A DNA stretch of 64,000 nucleotides from Strigamia acuminata (Eukaryota > Arthropoda > Chilopoda > Geophilomorpha > Linotaeniidae), in NCBI GenBank assembly GCA_949358305.1, contig OX442315.1, forward strand, positions 9,760,427 through 9,824,426, given 5' to 3'. This document shows, one piece after another, positions 1 through 10,836 of this stretch (position 1 is its first letter; the number at the start of each line of letters is the position of its first letter). Both the position numbers and the translations under genes were made by a program. Under the pieces are notes generated by a model. The model had not been told where the DNA came from. It saw only the letters and a program-made list of their open reading frames with translations, and did no database searches.

Positions 1-244
1 AACAATTGTAGACAGGGTCTAAAGGTGATTAATTCAAACAGGGTTTCGAAAATCACACAGAATTGTTCAGGAATTTCGAATGCCAATATGGAAAACAAGG
101 AAAATGACCAATTTGAAGTTGGTAACTTGAAATATTCGAACCGGGTTTGGAATAAAAAGAATAAAAAGACCGAGGGGGACAGAAAGTTGAATACCTCGAT
201 TAGGATTGATGGAATTAACATTCAAGGTTCTTGTAGACAGAATC
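1..244 (+). pseudogene. Copia-2 polyprotein fragment left of the Gypsy-3 insertion
   Basis: The frame is open from base 1 to the insertion point at 244 and codes a basic, Asn/Lys-rich segment without a recognisable domain. It belongs to Copia-2 because the frame is cut exactly where the GAATC duplication of Gypsy-3 lies (240-244 and 21428-21432), and related text continues at 21433. By position it should precede the integrase-like region, so it is Gag or the Gag-Pol linker. Near 21465, around an A run and a C run, the two halves are no longer in the same frame. Confidence 0.6.
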
Positions 245-412
245 TGTTGTGTATTTATCGTTGATGTAGGTAGTGGTCAAGAAAGCAACATGTCAGCTAA
301 GTTAAACTAAAATGACTGATTTATTCAAGAATTACAATATAGGTGGCGCTGCTCTTAAAAGCGCCAAAACATAACGATTGGTCAAGATTGACCGATGGAG
401 TAGGACACTCCA
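245..412 (-). repeat. Gypsy-3 3' LTR
   Basis: This 168 bp copy begins TGTTGTGTAT and ends GACACTCCA on the plus strand. Base for base it equals 5421-5462 joined to 21302-21427, which proves the split of the other copy. It contains the palindrome GGTCAAGATTGACC (380-393) and a TGGAGT/ACTCCA inverted pair at its edge (396-412). The purine tract that would prime plus-strand DNA synthesis lies just beyond 412 when read on the minus strand. Confidence 0.93.
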
Positions 413-569
413 ACATCCCTTTTAATTGGGAGAAACACCAATTATACAATCAAGAAAAGGATAAAACAAATTAAACATTAAACACATGTATATAAAAGTT
501 AATAAAGAACAAAGTTGAAATTTAAGCAAATACAAAATGAAATCAAATGTCACAAAACACACACAAATA

Positions 570-3304
570 TTAATTTGATGGAAAACCAAAGAATTCCGTT
601 TGCTTCCTGTTTCGGACGGGTCGAGGACTGTGGGCAGTAGGAACTGGAGCACTCGAGCCGGCAATTGCAGGTGGCGATGGCGCGCGGACTGGCAACGGCG
701 GTGCGTGTGTCGGAGCAACGTTTTGAGGAACGACAGCGTGTGGAACGGCGTGTGGAACGGCGAGTACTGGATCAGGCACGGGCACAGGCGGTGTAGTTGG
801 TTGAGAAGTGATGGCAAAAGAAAGAAGAGAACTTCTACAATCTTTCCCCCCATTTTGTGGCAACAAACTCGGATCTGCGCGGCGTCGCAACTGGTCAATG
901 TGCCGATTCCACGTAACATCGAGAACGACTTCGACATCGTAAGTAGACGAGGAAGTTTTCTTTTTAACAATACCGGGTATCCACTTGGGAGTACCCCGAT
1001 AATCCCGCGCGTACACGAGGTCCTCAACTTCAAAACGGCGCGGAATGTCAATTTGGTCGACATCTGGCAAAAGTCGTGGATTCAGCAAATGTAAGCGCGT
1101 CCGCATCTAACGCTGAAGGAAGGCGACAGCTGGTGAAACTTTCGTTGTAGTGTGTGGAGTCGAGCAATACGATGCGATGAAACGAGATACGGCGTCCGAC
1201 AAGGAAAAATTCAATGTTAAAAATTTGTCAATTTGGGTTTTAAAAGTTTTCACAAAACCCTCAACCGCGCCATTTGTAGCTGGATGGTATGGCGGTGAGA
1301 GAGTGTGACGGATTCCATTTATTGCCAAGAACTGGCGAAATTCCTGCGAGGTGAACTGTGGCCCGTTGTCGGTATGGAAGTGCAGTGGCAAACCGTTATT
1401 TTCGAGCCAAGACTTGATTACTTCAATGGTGGCGGCAGCAGTGGTAGTTGTCATCTTGCGAACTTCGCACCACTTGGTTTTTGCGTCAACCGCCAGCAGG
1501 AACATCGCGTTGTGAAATGGGCCGGCGAAATCGAGATGTACCCGTCCCCACACCTGGTCTGGAACTGGCCAACTGACGGTGTTTGATTTTGGTGGATCGG
1601 GCAAGCTTCGCTGGCATACATCGCAATTCTTAACTGTGCGCTCGATGTCAGCGTCGATTCCAGGCCACCAAACCGTGGCTCGCGCCAACGATTTGGTACG
1701 GACAATGCCGTAATGACCCGCATGGAGCTCAACCAACACCAAACGACGAACAGCTTTCGGAATCACCAACCTGTCGGAGAGAAATAAATATTCATCAAAG
1801 GTTGAGAATGAGTCTCGTTGCTTGTAAAATTCAGCAACATCCAACGTCCGTGATTCCCATCCGGTGCGAACATGTCGCAAAGCAGCTTGCAATACTTCAT
1901 CAGCTGCATAAGCAGCTTTGAGAGAAGTAGCAGTCATGGGAAAATCTGAAATGAGAGTTGAATAAATTTTGTTAATGCCGACTTCTAAATCTTCTTTGCT
2001 GTCCACACTCGGTTGCGGATTACGAGACAAGCCATCGGCAATGGCGTTGTCCACAGCAGGCACGTGTTCAATTACGAAATCATATGCGGATAGAAATACT
2101 GCCCAACGATGCAGTCGTGCAGCCACGATCTGATTACATCCCTTTTTCTCTCCAAATATAGAAACAAGGGGTTTGTGGTCCGTACGCAGGAAGAAACGAC
2201 GCCCAAACAGGTAGTGATGGAATTTCCTGATGCCATAAATTATGGCGAATCCCTCACGCTCTATTTGTGCGTAATTCTTCTGCGCGGCCGACAAGAGAGA
2301 ACTCGCAAAAGCAATGGGCTTGTGATTACCATCAGAATCAAGATGAGAAAGGAATGCTCCCACACCTACCGGGGAAGCATCAACCGTCAAAAATAATTTT
2401 TTAGACTGGTCAAAGTGGGCTAGCGCCGACTCAGTGGACACAGCAACCTTAACCTTTTTTCAGGTGGACTCATGCTCCTCTGTCCACTTCCACTCGACGT
2501 CGTCACGTGTTAAACGATATAACGGTTCGAGCAGAGTAGACAGATTTGCAACAAAGCGACCGTAATAATTGATAAGGCCGAGGAACGATTTCAAGGAGGA
2601 GACATCACTGGGGCGCCTTGCATCTCTGAGTGGAGCGAGTTTTGAATCTATCGGAGAAATACCGTTTTTGGAAATATTTAAACCTAAAAACTGAATCGAT
2701 TGTTGTAAAAAGCGACACTTCCGGCGATTCAACGTGAGACCGGCTCCACCGAACGTCGTCAAGAGCACGTCCAAATTTTGCAGGTGAACCGCGTTAGTCA
2801 CACCTGTCACGGCGGAGTCATCTATGAATGGTTGCGTACTATTCACCTTGGCTGTCAACTGGTCCATCGTTTGCTGGAATAGAGCGGGAGCGGACGAAAT
2901 ACCATAAAAGAGCCTATTTACCCTGAAAAGGCCCAAATGAGTGTTAATCGTGCAGGACATTTTACTCTCCTCATCTAATTCCAATTGATTGAAAGCTGAA
3001 TTCATATCTAATACTGAATAAGTTTCCCCCCCCCCCCGACAATTTTGCGGTCACATCTGCAAATAAAGGCAAAGGATATGAGTTGGGAAAAATAGCTTTG
3101 TTAATTGTCCGATTGTAGCAACCAGCCAATTTGATGGTGCCATCAGACTTTTTAACATGCATCACGGGCGTTGCCCAACGTAAAGATGCTACAGGGGTTA
3201 TAATACCGAGCGCTTGCAAACACGCTAACTCAGCTTCGACCAATGGCTTAACTGCTATGGGGACTGGGTAAGCTTTTAGAAAAATCGGCTGCACCGTTGG
3301 ATCA
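570..3304 (-). pseudogene. pol: Gypsy-3 pol, RT to integrase and C-terminal tail, broken
   Basis: Reading from 3304 downwards: an RT palm start, then a frameshift inside a run of about twelve G (plus-strand C run near 3027-3038), RT with the FIDD box near 2820, an in-frame TGA at 2460-2462, RNase H (TVDAS near 2375), the integrase HHCC finger near 1600-1730, then integrase core acids at DFAG, HTDNG and NGAVEG, an in-frame TAG at 1107-1109 and a proline-rich tail to 570. The catalytic residues are still present. The reading frame is otherwise the same on both sides of the two stops, so they are single-base nonsense changes. The order protease-RT-RNase H-integrase is typical Ty3/gypsy; the mag-like assignment rests on the primer site and general protein style. 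Confidence 0.9.
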
Positions 3305-3307
3305 ACG

Positions 3308-4475
3308 CACTGGAAAAAAAATCAGATTTACTCACTTGTAAAGAATTGTAAATATATAGGTAGATGGATTTTACAAGTTTGTAAATTAGATTTACAAACA
3401 ATTGAAAATAAGTTTTTTCCAAACATATTTACAATCTGGAAAGAGACCATTTCCGGGACTTTTTTTACAATAACTTTACAAACATTTTCAATTGTGTAAT
3501 TATGAAATTTCATAATATATTTCCAATGTATTTCCCATGTATTTCCAATGTATTTTCAACATATTTCCAATATAAAAAATTTACTACCCTCCATTTTGAA
3601 AAATTTAAATACACTAACTCAATTTTTTTTTTTTTAGTTAAGCTGTTTGATTTTTTTTCAATTACCATTCAACAATTAGTTTTCATTAATTTCATCACTA
3701 TTTAGATGTTTTATTGACAGTTTTATTCAAATTTATTTATCTTAAAGTTTTCTTTTTTCTTACCATGACCTCTGTCAGAATTGAACCTGGGACCCTTTGT
3801 TCCAAAGACCACTGCTCTGTCCACTAGGCTAGTATGACTTGTGATAGTTTATGCATAACTTCCTATATATAGTAACTTCTTTGTTAAATAATCTATTTGA
3901 GATTGATTGTATTAAAAATACAATCAATCTCACATTGATTATTTGTAGAGGAATCGGATTGTTTCATCGACGGTACGTTTCATCGACACGTTTCATCGAC
4001 ACGTATTTTTTCGTCCCTGCGCCCTGATTGGCCCGATTTCGTATTGTCCATGTCGGTTCGAAATTGGACCGTTTTATACATTATTTTCTCTTCTGAGTTC
4101 AAATTTGACACAATTTTATTGTTCCTGACAGTATTTTACCTTGTTCTTGTTACTTTTCAGATATTTAAATGTTACATTTAAATTTCAAGTATTTTCTTGC
4201 TTTTACATTATGTTTACAATCATTGTGCAATGAAGTTTACAACACATTTCCATCTAAAAGAAAATTGATTGGAAACATAACATTTCAAACAAAAGATTTA
4301 CAACTAATTGAAAATGAGTTTTCATCTCTAGGATTTACTACACATTTTCAGAAGTTTGGAAATATATAAATATTTCCAACACATTTCCAACAAATTTCCA
4401 CATCATAGTAAATTCAACTTTTCCATATAAATTTTCAACTTGGAAATGTTTGAAAATATGCTTTTTTTTCCAGTG
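3308..4475. mobile_element. CACTG-1: non-autonomous CACTG-ended DNA element in Gypsy-3 pol
   Basis: The 1168 bp insert starts CACTGGAAAAAAAA and ends with the reverse complement TTTTTTTTCCAGTG. It is flanked by ACG at 3305-3307 and at 4476-4478. Removing the insert and one ACG puts the Gypsy-3 pol frame back in register (His-Ile-Asp-Val-Asp-Pro-Thr), which confirms the boundaries. A 3 bp duplication and CACT(A/G) ends are known for EnSpm/CACTA transposons; Chapaev elements also start CACTG but make 4 bp duplications. No transposase is present. The interior is AT-rich with many TTGGAAAT-like words, also seen in the second CACTG element at 44650-49334. Confidence 0.88.
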
Positions 4476-4478
4476 ACG

Positions 4479-5216
4479 TCAATGTGGACTGTGGACTTGT
4501 TAAAGCAACCAATTTCATCGCGGAAAGTGTGCTCGTGCTTCAGCAACAACGTTTCCAAAGCTTTGGCTGAAGTGGAATCAAGAACCTCGGGCTGAGTTGC
4601 AATGGGATCGACCTTGTAGATTTTCGCGCCGACCGCTTCAGCAGTTTTCGAAAGGAGCCCGAACATGCACAACCAACCTCTGCCCAACAACGGAACTGGA
4701 CCATCCCGTGCGACACAGAGTGGCAATTGAAAATTACGATTTTTGAACCTGACTGGAACTTCGATAACTCCCTCCATCTGTATTTGGTCGCCTGTGTACG
4801 TGTACATGCAGGCCACATAAAAATCGATTCCGCAGCTCATCTGCTTTATTTTCTTTGAAGTCGCAATTCATGGCGAGCTCCTGCAGAACCACGGCATAGT
4901 CGGTAACCGATTCACCTGGCAGGCGATCGCGCCGGTGGAATCGTCGAATTTCAGCCAAAGTAAGCGGCTTCGGGCGGGCGTTCTTCTGCACGAGCGCTAC
5001 TAATTCGGCGTATTTCAGTTCAGCCGGCTTTTTGGGTGCTGCAAGCGACACCAAAAGCTTAAACGTCGGCATTCCCACGTACGAAATCAGCGTATGGACC
5101 TGCTCCGTATCATCAACTATTTTGTTGCAGGCGAAAATACTCGCCATTCGCAAGCAATATAGTTCCCAGTAGTCGTTGGGATCGTATTCGCGAGGTGTGC
5201 CTTTCAACGTCGACAT
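4479..5216 (-). pseudogene. gag: Gypsy-3 gag fused by deletion to the protease/RT linker
   Basis: From 5216 the frame codes a gypsy Gag: the YWELYCLRMASIFACN helix, then the LPGESVTDYAVVLQELAMNC segment typical of retrotransposon Gag. Around 4800-4840 it passes, with a change of frame, into the region just after the protease (LLGRGWLCMFGL, then FRDEIGCF). The CCHC knuckle and the aspartate of the protease are missing, so an internal deletion of several hundred bases is likely. The frame is cut at 4475 by CACTG-1. Confidence 0.82.
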
Positions 5217-5406
5217 CTTGATGGCAAGGAGACGGAATATGGCACAAAAAACGGGAAAATTCGAAGCACAAAACGACTAGGCCTACTTCGGGGACGGTGT
5301 GGTCAGCGACGGTCAAAAACGGCCAAAAAGTTCATCAAACGATCAAAAAACTCACAAAAAAGTAGATACGATACTGCATCTGGTCGTGGGTCGTCGATTG
5401 CGATCC

Positions 5407-5418
5407 CCCTCGTCGCCA
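5407..5418 (-). other. Gypsy-3 primer binding site, tRNA-Ser(GCU)-like
   Basis: Two bases inside the LTR edge (5421) the minus strand reads TGGCGACGAGGG, complementary to the 3' end of animal tRNA-Ser(GCU) including CCA. The same core TGGCGACGAG follows the LTRs of Gypsy-4 and of the coiled-coil LTR element at 44824. Confidence 0.75.
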
Positions 5419-5420
5419 AT

Positions 5421-5462
5421 TGTTGTGTATTTATCGTTGATGTAGGTAGTGGTCAAGAAAGC
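5421..5462 (-). repeat. Gypsy-3 5' LTR, left part (continues at 21302)
   Basis: These 42 bp match 245-286 of the intact LTR and stop at AAAGC (5458-5462), the target duplication of Copia-1. The remaining 126 bp resume at 21302 after the second AAAGC (21297-21301). Confidence 0.95.
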
Positions 5463-5834
5463 TGTTGGGGAAATTCAGGCCTGTGGTGAGTCTGGAAAAG
5501 CAGGAATCCATTTTTCAGAGTTTGGCTAACATGCCAAACTGTTGGCAGCCATCTTTAATGCATGAAGTTAAAAACAGCAATGACACATGTTAGAGAGTAT
5601 ACACTCTCTGCCTTGAAACATAAAGAACAAATCATAAATACAATTGATAACAAATGAGGAGACTTGTCCTATTAAAGGTCAATAACCAAATACAGATGAA
5701 ATTAAACATAACAAATGATAAGCTGCCAATATAAATGATAATAACATAAATTATACAGCAAACTATACAAATATACAAGAGTTGTATATATTTGGCAGTT
5801 GTTAAACAACCGAACATTTCACAAATCTCCAACA
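5463..5834 (-). repeat. Copia-1 3' LTR
   Basis: 372 bp, TGTTGGGG to CTCCAACA, same length as the copy at 20925-21296. The bases just after it, 5835-5849, read on the minus strand as a purine-rich tract (CGAACAGAGGGAGAA) that ends exactly at the LTR, as expected for the polypurine tract. Confidence 0.94.
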
Positions 5835-5920
5835 TTCTCCCTCTGTTCGATTATTCAACAACTTCCCAAATGCAAAATAAACGCCAGACTGATCAAACAT
5901 CATTAAATCTTAAATAATGG

Positions 5921-6781
5921 TCAGAATTCAACAGGTTCGTCTTCGATTAACCGCACATTATAAACGGGATATGCCGGGTGTATTAGATCTTTATTACAAA
6001 AGTCAAATAGGCTCGAATCAAATTCATAACCCTCTGCAGTACACCACTCTTTCACGTCACTTATATTCTGTATTTGATCATTGCTCGGTGAAGTATAGAT
6101 AACACTGATCCGTTCTGTGCCATTATCCATTTGATGCGTTATGGATTGCCTCCACCACTCACTCATGTCCAGCTTGTGTTTAAGTTTAATGCTTAAAAGG
6201 TCAATCATGTCATTTCCAGTTGTCAGACTTAAATTCTGTTCTACATCAGTGATTTTATCATCTAATATTGGTTCACCAACCGTCAATTGACATTCATCGT
6301 CCTTTGTTTTCATTAAAGTAACATTCTTGGATTTCCTACATCTCTTCTTGCGTCTTTTTGTTTTTCCACATTCCCCCTCTGTCCTAATGACTTTAAAATC
6401 ATTCACACCTGTTAGTGTCTCTATTGGCGTTGGGGAAATGTCACCTTCCTGCGACGTCGAAGAAATATCACAAACTTTCATGGAATTGACCTGCCTAAAC
6501 CCTTCATCATATTCGGGCTCAGATTCCGAAATAATCTGTTCCAATTTTCCCCTTTCTTTCACAATACTCTCGGAATTATTCATGTCAACCCCATGTGTTA
6601 ACTCTGGAGGATTTTCCACTAGCAATTCAATTTCCTTATCGCTAAAATTCCTTTCTTGTTCCGATTCCTTCGGTTTCTGTTCAAACTCCCCCTCTGTCTT
6701 AATCAATGGGAAAATTTCATCTTCGAGTCCCTCGTAGAACTCTTCATCACTTCCTAAGTGTTCCCCCTCGTTTTTAATACT
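5921..6781 (-). pseudogene. Copia-1 polyprotein C-terminal part with MBD-like segment
   Basis: The frame runs from the Gypsy-1 insertion (6781) down to a stop at 5921. It is acidic and hydrophilic with EGEHL/EGEFE/EGECG motifs, then a basic KTKRRKKRCRKSK stretch near 6340-6380. The last part (about 5999-6166) reads EWWRQS, then ISVIYTSP, then ISDVKEWC and SSLFDF, a spacing that resembles a methyl-CpG-binding (MBD/TAM) fold. The final residues HPAYPVYN are shared with the Copia-2 end near 23990. Removing Gypsy-1 and one TACT joins this frame with 19653-19925 without a shift. No RT motif is present. Confidence 0.7.
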
Positions 6782-7601
6782 TGTGGTGACCCAGTTGGAT
6801 AAGTGTCCCCCCAGGGCGGATGCTTGTCCTCTGAGTCACTGTGATTGAAGAGTCGTTCCCCCCCGAGTTGGCTCCACCTCCCCATGGCAGGTGTGTGCCC
6901 CGAGGGGGAGGAAGCGGCTGATGGTCAGCCCCCATTGGTTGATCGCCGGCCCTTCACCCCACTGCATAAAAGGCTGTGTTTCCCGCCTAAAGTCAGAACT
7001 TACACAAACGACACCAAGAACACAGCAACTACCTCACCGTCAGGCCAACTTCAACTACAAGTTAGGATTGATCGAGGATCGCTGAGTAAAGTGCAAACTG
7101 TAACTCTCACGAAGTCACTTGCGAGCTATTCCTGCGAAAGCACGAGAATAGCCCTTGTGAAATCACCCAGAATAATCGCCCAGACGATTATTCGCCGAAG
7201 TAAGTGTCCGAGTGCTTTGTAGGGAACCCCAAAGTTCCTAGACGAGGCCTCTGCGACGCTAAACAAACCCTAGACAACAGGCACGGATAGAAGACTCGAA
7301 AGAGCATTCCACCGCGTCCGTGAAGACGAATCCGTGACGAATTGACGACAACTCGAGACGCCGCCTTTGTTCCGCCGACCACGCGGAATCGACGACGCCA
7401 TCTTGAGAAATCCTTTGTTCGACGCTGACCACGTCGACTCTAGAATTATTACTGAGTGTATTTTAAAGGCATAAAGCCTGGTGAATAAATTACCTGTTTA
7501 TTTACATACATTTGGTATTCATTTGGGTATTTACATAATTGATCACAGGTAAAGTATTACACGTTAGCGCTATTTAAACCTATACCAAGTAGGACGCGAC
7601 A
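6782..7601 (+). repeat. Gypsy-1 5' LTR
   Basis: 820 bp from TGTGGTGACC to ACGCGACA. A TATA-like ATAAAAGG lies at 6966-6973 and a poly(A) signal AATAAA at 7484-7489, so U3-R-U5 order is sensible. A 125-codon open frame inside it (6845-7222) has an identical twin in the other LTR and is judged fortuitous. Confidence 0.96.
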
Positions 7602-7603
7602 CG

Positions 7604-7621
7604 TGGGGGCCCGTCCGGGAT
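7604..7621 (+). other. Gypsy-1 primer binding site, tRNA-Pro-like
   Basis: TGGGGGCCCGTCCGGGAT starts two bases after the LTR. It differs at one position from the well-known tRNA-Pro primer site of gammaretroviruses, so tRNA-Pro is the likely primer. Confidence 0.85.
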
Positions 7622-7695
7622 TTAGAAATAAATCTCAAATCTGAACTTGTGATCTCTCAATAAGATAACCCAAATCGTAGAATTACCGAAAGAAA

Positions 7696-10600
7696 ATGTC
7701 AGACAAAGACGAGCAATCCACGTCTGAAACCGAGCAGAGAATGCCCGAGAAGGGAAAAAGGACCTCCGACTACCACCTGAGATCGGATGGTCCCGTCCCT
7801 GAAATGTCCGCAAAGGCGAAAGCCCGAGCGAATAAAAGGAGAGCGAAGGCGCAGAAAGAGGAGCAAGCTGCATCGCTCGCGGCCCTAGACGGGCCAGAGC
7901 GAGAGCGGGTTCCCTTGAATATGCAACCCTTCGAGGATACCGATCCGGAAGCCATAGAAAATCGAGAAGAAATTCGCGACGTATCGCCAGGACGAGTATC
8001 GATATTGATGACCGAGGAGACGAATGAAGCTCCGAAAATAACGGTCACGGTCGGCACGAACCCATCGCCACCCACGGCTCAGACGTCCGTGGAGCAAACC
8101 CCACGAAAAAACGACGGCGGGACCCCGATAACCCCCCGAGTTACGGCGAGTCCTGCGGTTGTTTCCTTCGAGGTATCTCACCTAATTCGGTTGACACGGC
8201 AAGCTGCCCAACTGAAAGCGATGATAGACATTCCAGTAGGAACGTCAGTCTGGGAATCGATTACTCTACTCACTGACGCTATCTGCGCGGCACAAGCCCC
8301 GACGCCGGTCGCAAGACCAGCAGCGGAGACGCCCATGCCCCAGGTAACGCCCAGTGACACCGGAGGTTTCGCGCCAGACCCCAACCGGGCACTTCACCAA
8401 TCCAGAGAGAAGGCCCGCGAAGAAGCCAGACAAGAAGCGACTAATCGCCAACGAAGACTGAGCGCAGAGCGGCGAGAACTCTGGAAGGAAGAGGAAGAAA
8501 GGGAGCAACGCGAAAGAAGAACCACCGAGAGAACAGAAAAACTGGTCCAAAAAATGAGGGAGGAACGAGAAGCTAAAATTCGAAAAGAATGGAACGCCAC
8601 GGTGGAAGGGCGACATCGAGAAGCTCAAGAGTACGAGGACCAATTTCAAGCGCTCGTAGCTCAAAGAAAAGCAGAAAAGCTACAAATGTTGCGAGAAGAA
8701 GCCATTTTACAACACCAAAAATGGGAAGAACAACATCGCGAGAGGTTGAGAGAAGAGGAAGCCAGAAAAGAAAAGGAACAGTTCCTGAAAGAGAAAGAGG
8801 AATGGGACCGAGTCAGATGGACCGAAGAGTACAAAGCAAAGAAACAAGCCATAATAGATGAGCAAAAAAGATGGGAAGCCGAAAACTGGGAGAAAGAAAC
8901 AGAAAAGTTCCAAAAAGAGTACGAACAAGGTGTCTCGGGCAGGAAGAAAAGGGAAGAAAACCCGAAACGGAAGTCAGAACCCCCAAGCGGCTCTGATACC
9001 GACACAGGAGAAGATGCAGCAAAGCCGGCAAAAACGGCAAAAAGGGGGAAATCTCAAAAGAGAGACGGATCGGTCCCAAAAACAAAGGACCGTCACCCCT
9101 CAAAAAGATCCGAGACGGGAGCAGCCATCGACGCGTTACTCGAAAAGAAAAACGCAAATAAAAATCGGGAACGCCCCGAGAGCGAGGAAAACAGATGGCA
9201 TTCTTTTTGCGAGAACAACGACGGAGGGGAGCCGCCGCCATCCGAAGGCTCGAAACAGAAGAAGGCTGGCGGAGAGACCCCACCGAGAGGGCCGAGGTTT
9301 CACCCCCAAGGAGATCCCTCCGAGCCCTCCGATTCGTCGGACGACGACCATCCGAGTCGACCGTCTACAGGAAGGAGTCAAGAAGGCAGCGATGGGCACC
9401 GGTCGAACCGGCCGAATGCTTCAGACCGCTCTTCCCGGAGCTCCAACCCTCGTTCAGAGGAAGGGAACTTTCAGGACTCATCTGGCCGACATTACACGAT
9501 GTCTGAGCTAGGCCGAGCCCTGCTGAACTCTTTCAGAAGAGAAGGAATCGATCTAGGCCATCCAGGCGACGAACATAATCGCGCTGGAGAGAGGGTTAAG
9601 CGCAAATATGGCGTACGAAACGAACCAAGCAGTGAAGCCACGGGTAACATCCGCTGGCAACACTATATTCAAACGCGATTTGACGGTTCGTGGAAGGCCG
9701 GAGACCGCTTCCTGGACGAAGTAATGCGTATCAAGAAAGCGACAAAAGCCACCGTCGCCGACATGCTAACCCACGGGCTAGTGGAGCTAACTACGGGGTC
9801 AGCTCGAGAATGGTACCAGGGACTGAAAAACCCAACCTGGGACGATTTTCTCGTCCGTTTCGATCTCCGATACGGCGAGACTCCAGACGAGATCAGTAAC
9901 AAATTACGGGGTCTACGACAAGCCCCAGGAGAAACATTAGCCGACTACGACGCCCGAGCGAAACTCCTGTTTGCAAGAGCGCCGTACGAAATAAACCCCG
10001 CTGGTTTTACGATGATCTTTTACGGAGGATTATCGGCCCACTCGCAAAGAATTCTGCTAGACATGCGTGCACCCCGCACTGGCGATTACCAAGATGTCAG
10101 TAACTATCTTCTAACAAACACGTTAGAAATAGAACAGCGGTATTACGCCACTCTGCCCCCGGAAGAAGCTGACGCGCACGAGAAGCGGTTGCAGACGAGC
10201 GCCGAACGCCACAAGACCTCAGAAAAATTAATGAGGCCAAGTGAATATTTGAGCGGCATAATGAGTCTCACCGAAGCATCCTTCGGACGAATGCTGACGC
10301 CTAAAGCAGACAGTATTCTTCCAGCCAACCCGATAGCTGCCCCAAAGAAAGCACCGGCAGCGACGGCGATGCAGGTGACCTCGACGGACTCCACCCAGAT
10401 GGAGAAAGTCGAAGAGACAACACCTCTCGCCACGACTAAAGAAGAGGAGCCAGCATCGAGCGACGAGGAAGCCCTAAATGAGCACCTCGAAAACTTATCG
10501 ACGGGATGCGACGATCAAGGTCCCTATTTGCACCATGCACACCGGGCCTTGGCAATCACACAATTCAGAGCACACGTGCAAGCAACAAAAGCGAGAGGAG

Positions 10601-10836
10601 CATTGGGAGGAAAAAGACGATTCCCGACGCCCTTCGTCCCGAAAAAACCGGGATTCACTCCCACAGGGGATAAAAGTAACATCAAATGTTACAGCTGTGG
10701 AGAATACGGCCACTACTCAGATAAATGTGAGAAAACCGTCAAAGAAAAGGACATCATGCAAACCATGATGAAAATGATGATGGAGTTAAGAACTGATCTG
10801 GCAAAAAACTTCCAAGCGCAGGCGTCGCCGAAATAA
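7696..10836 (+). CDS. gag: Gypsy-1 Gag, 1046 residues
   Basis: The start ATG at 7696 is the first after the leader. The protein is long for a gypsy Gag. Residues about 1-230 are basic and low complexity. About 230-420 is an Arg/Glu/Lys heptad-rich stretch that should form a long coiled coil. About 430-640 is charged and Ser/Pro rich. About 655-790 is the retrotransposon Gag core (REWYQGLKNPTWDDFLVRF, GETLADYDARAKLLF). A CCHC zinc knuckle (CYSCGEYGHYSDKC) lies near residue 997, for RNA packaging. The Gag stop at 10834 lies 25 bases past a -1 frameshift heptamer that leads into pol. No internal stop or shift is seen. Confidence 0.95.
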   Translation: MSDKDEQSTSETEQRMPEKGKRTSDYHLRSDGPVPEMSAKAKARANKRRAKAQKEEQAASLAALDGPERERVPLNMQPFEDTDPEAIENREEIRDVSPGRVSILMTEETNEAPKITVTVGTNPSPPTAQTSVEQTPRKNDGGTPITPRVTASPAVVSFEVSHLIRLTRQAAQLKAMIDIPVGTSVWESITLLTDAICAAQAPTPVARPAAETPMPQVTPSDTGGFAPDPNRALHQSREKAREEARQEATNRQRRLSAERRELWKEEEEREQRERRTTERTEKLVQKMREEREAKIRKEWNATVEGRHREAQEYEDQFQALVAQRKAEKLQMLREEAILQHQKWEEQHRERLREEEARKEKEQFLKEKEEWDRVRWTEEYKAKKQAIIDEQKRWEAENWEKETEKFQKEYEQGVSGRKKREENPKRKSEPPSGSDTDTGEDAAKPAKTAKRGKSQKRDGSVPKTKDRHPSKRSETGAAIDALLEKKNANKNRERPESEENRWHSFCENNDGGEPPPSEGSKQKKAGGETPPRGPRFHPQGDPSEPSDSSDDDHPSRPSTGRSQEGSDGHRSNRPNASDRSSRSSNPRSEEGNFQDSSGRHYTMSELGRALLNSFRREGIDLGHPGDEHNRAGERVKRKYGVRNEPSSEATGNIRWQHYIQTRFDGSWKAGDRFLDEVMRIKKATKATVADMLTHGLVELTTGSAREWYQGLKNPTWDDFLVRFDLRYGETPDEISNKLRGLRQAPGETLADYDARAKLLFARAPYEINPAGFTMIFYGGLSAHSQRILLDMRAPRTGDYQDVSNYLLTNTLEIEQRYYATLPPEEADAHEKRLQTSAERHKTSEKLMRPSEYLSGIMSLTEASFGRMLTPKADSILPANPIAAPKKAPAATAMQVTSTDSTQMEKVEETTPLATTKEEEPASSDEEALNEHLENLSTGCDDQGPYLHHAHRALAITQFRAHVQATKARGALGGKRRFPTPFVPKKPGFTPTGDKSNIKCYSCGEYGHYSDKCEKTVKEKDIMQTMMKMMMELRTDLAKNFQAQASPK

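Noticed and set aside
3502-3705. Phe-rich small frame inside CACTG-1
   Set aside because: AT-rich chance frame, no transposase motif.
5632-5835. 67-codon minus frame in the Copia-1 LTR
   Set aside because: Lies within the LTR and recurs in the other LTR; no function implied.
6845-7222. 125-codon plus-strand frame in the Gypsy-1 LTR, repeated exactly at 18892-19269
   Set aside because: Lies across promoter and R region of the LTR; identity only reflects LTR identity; no domain.
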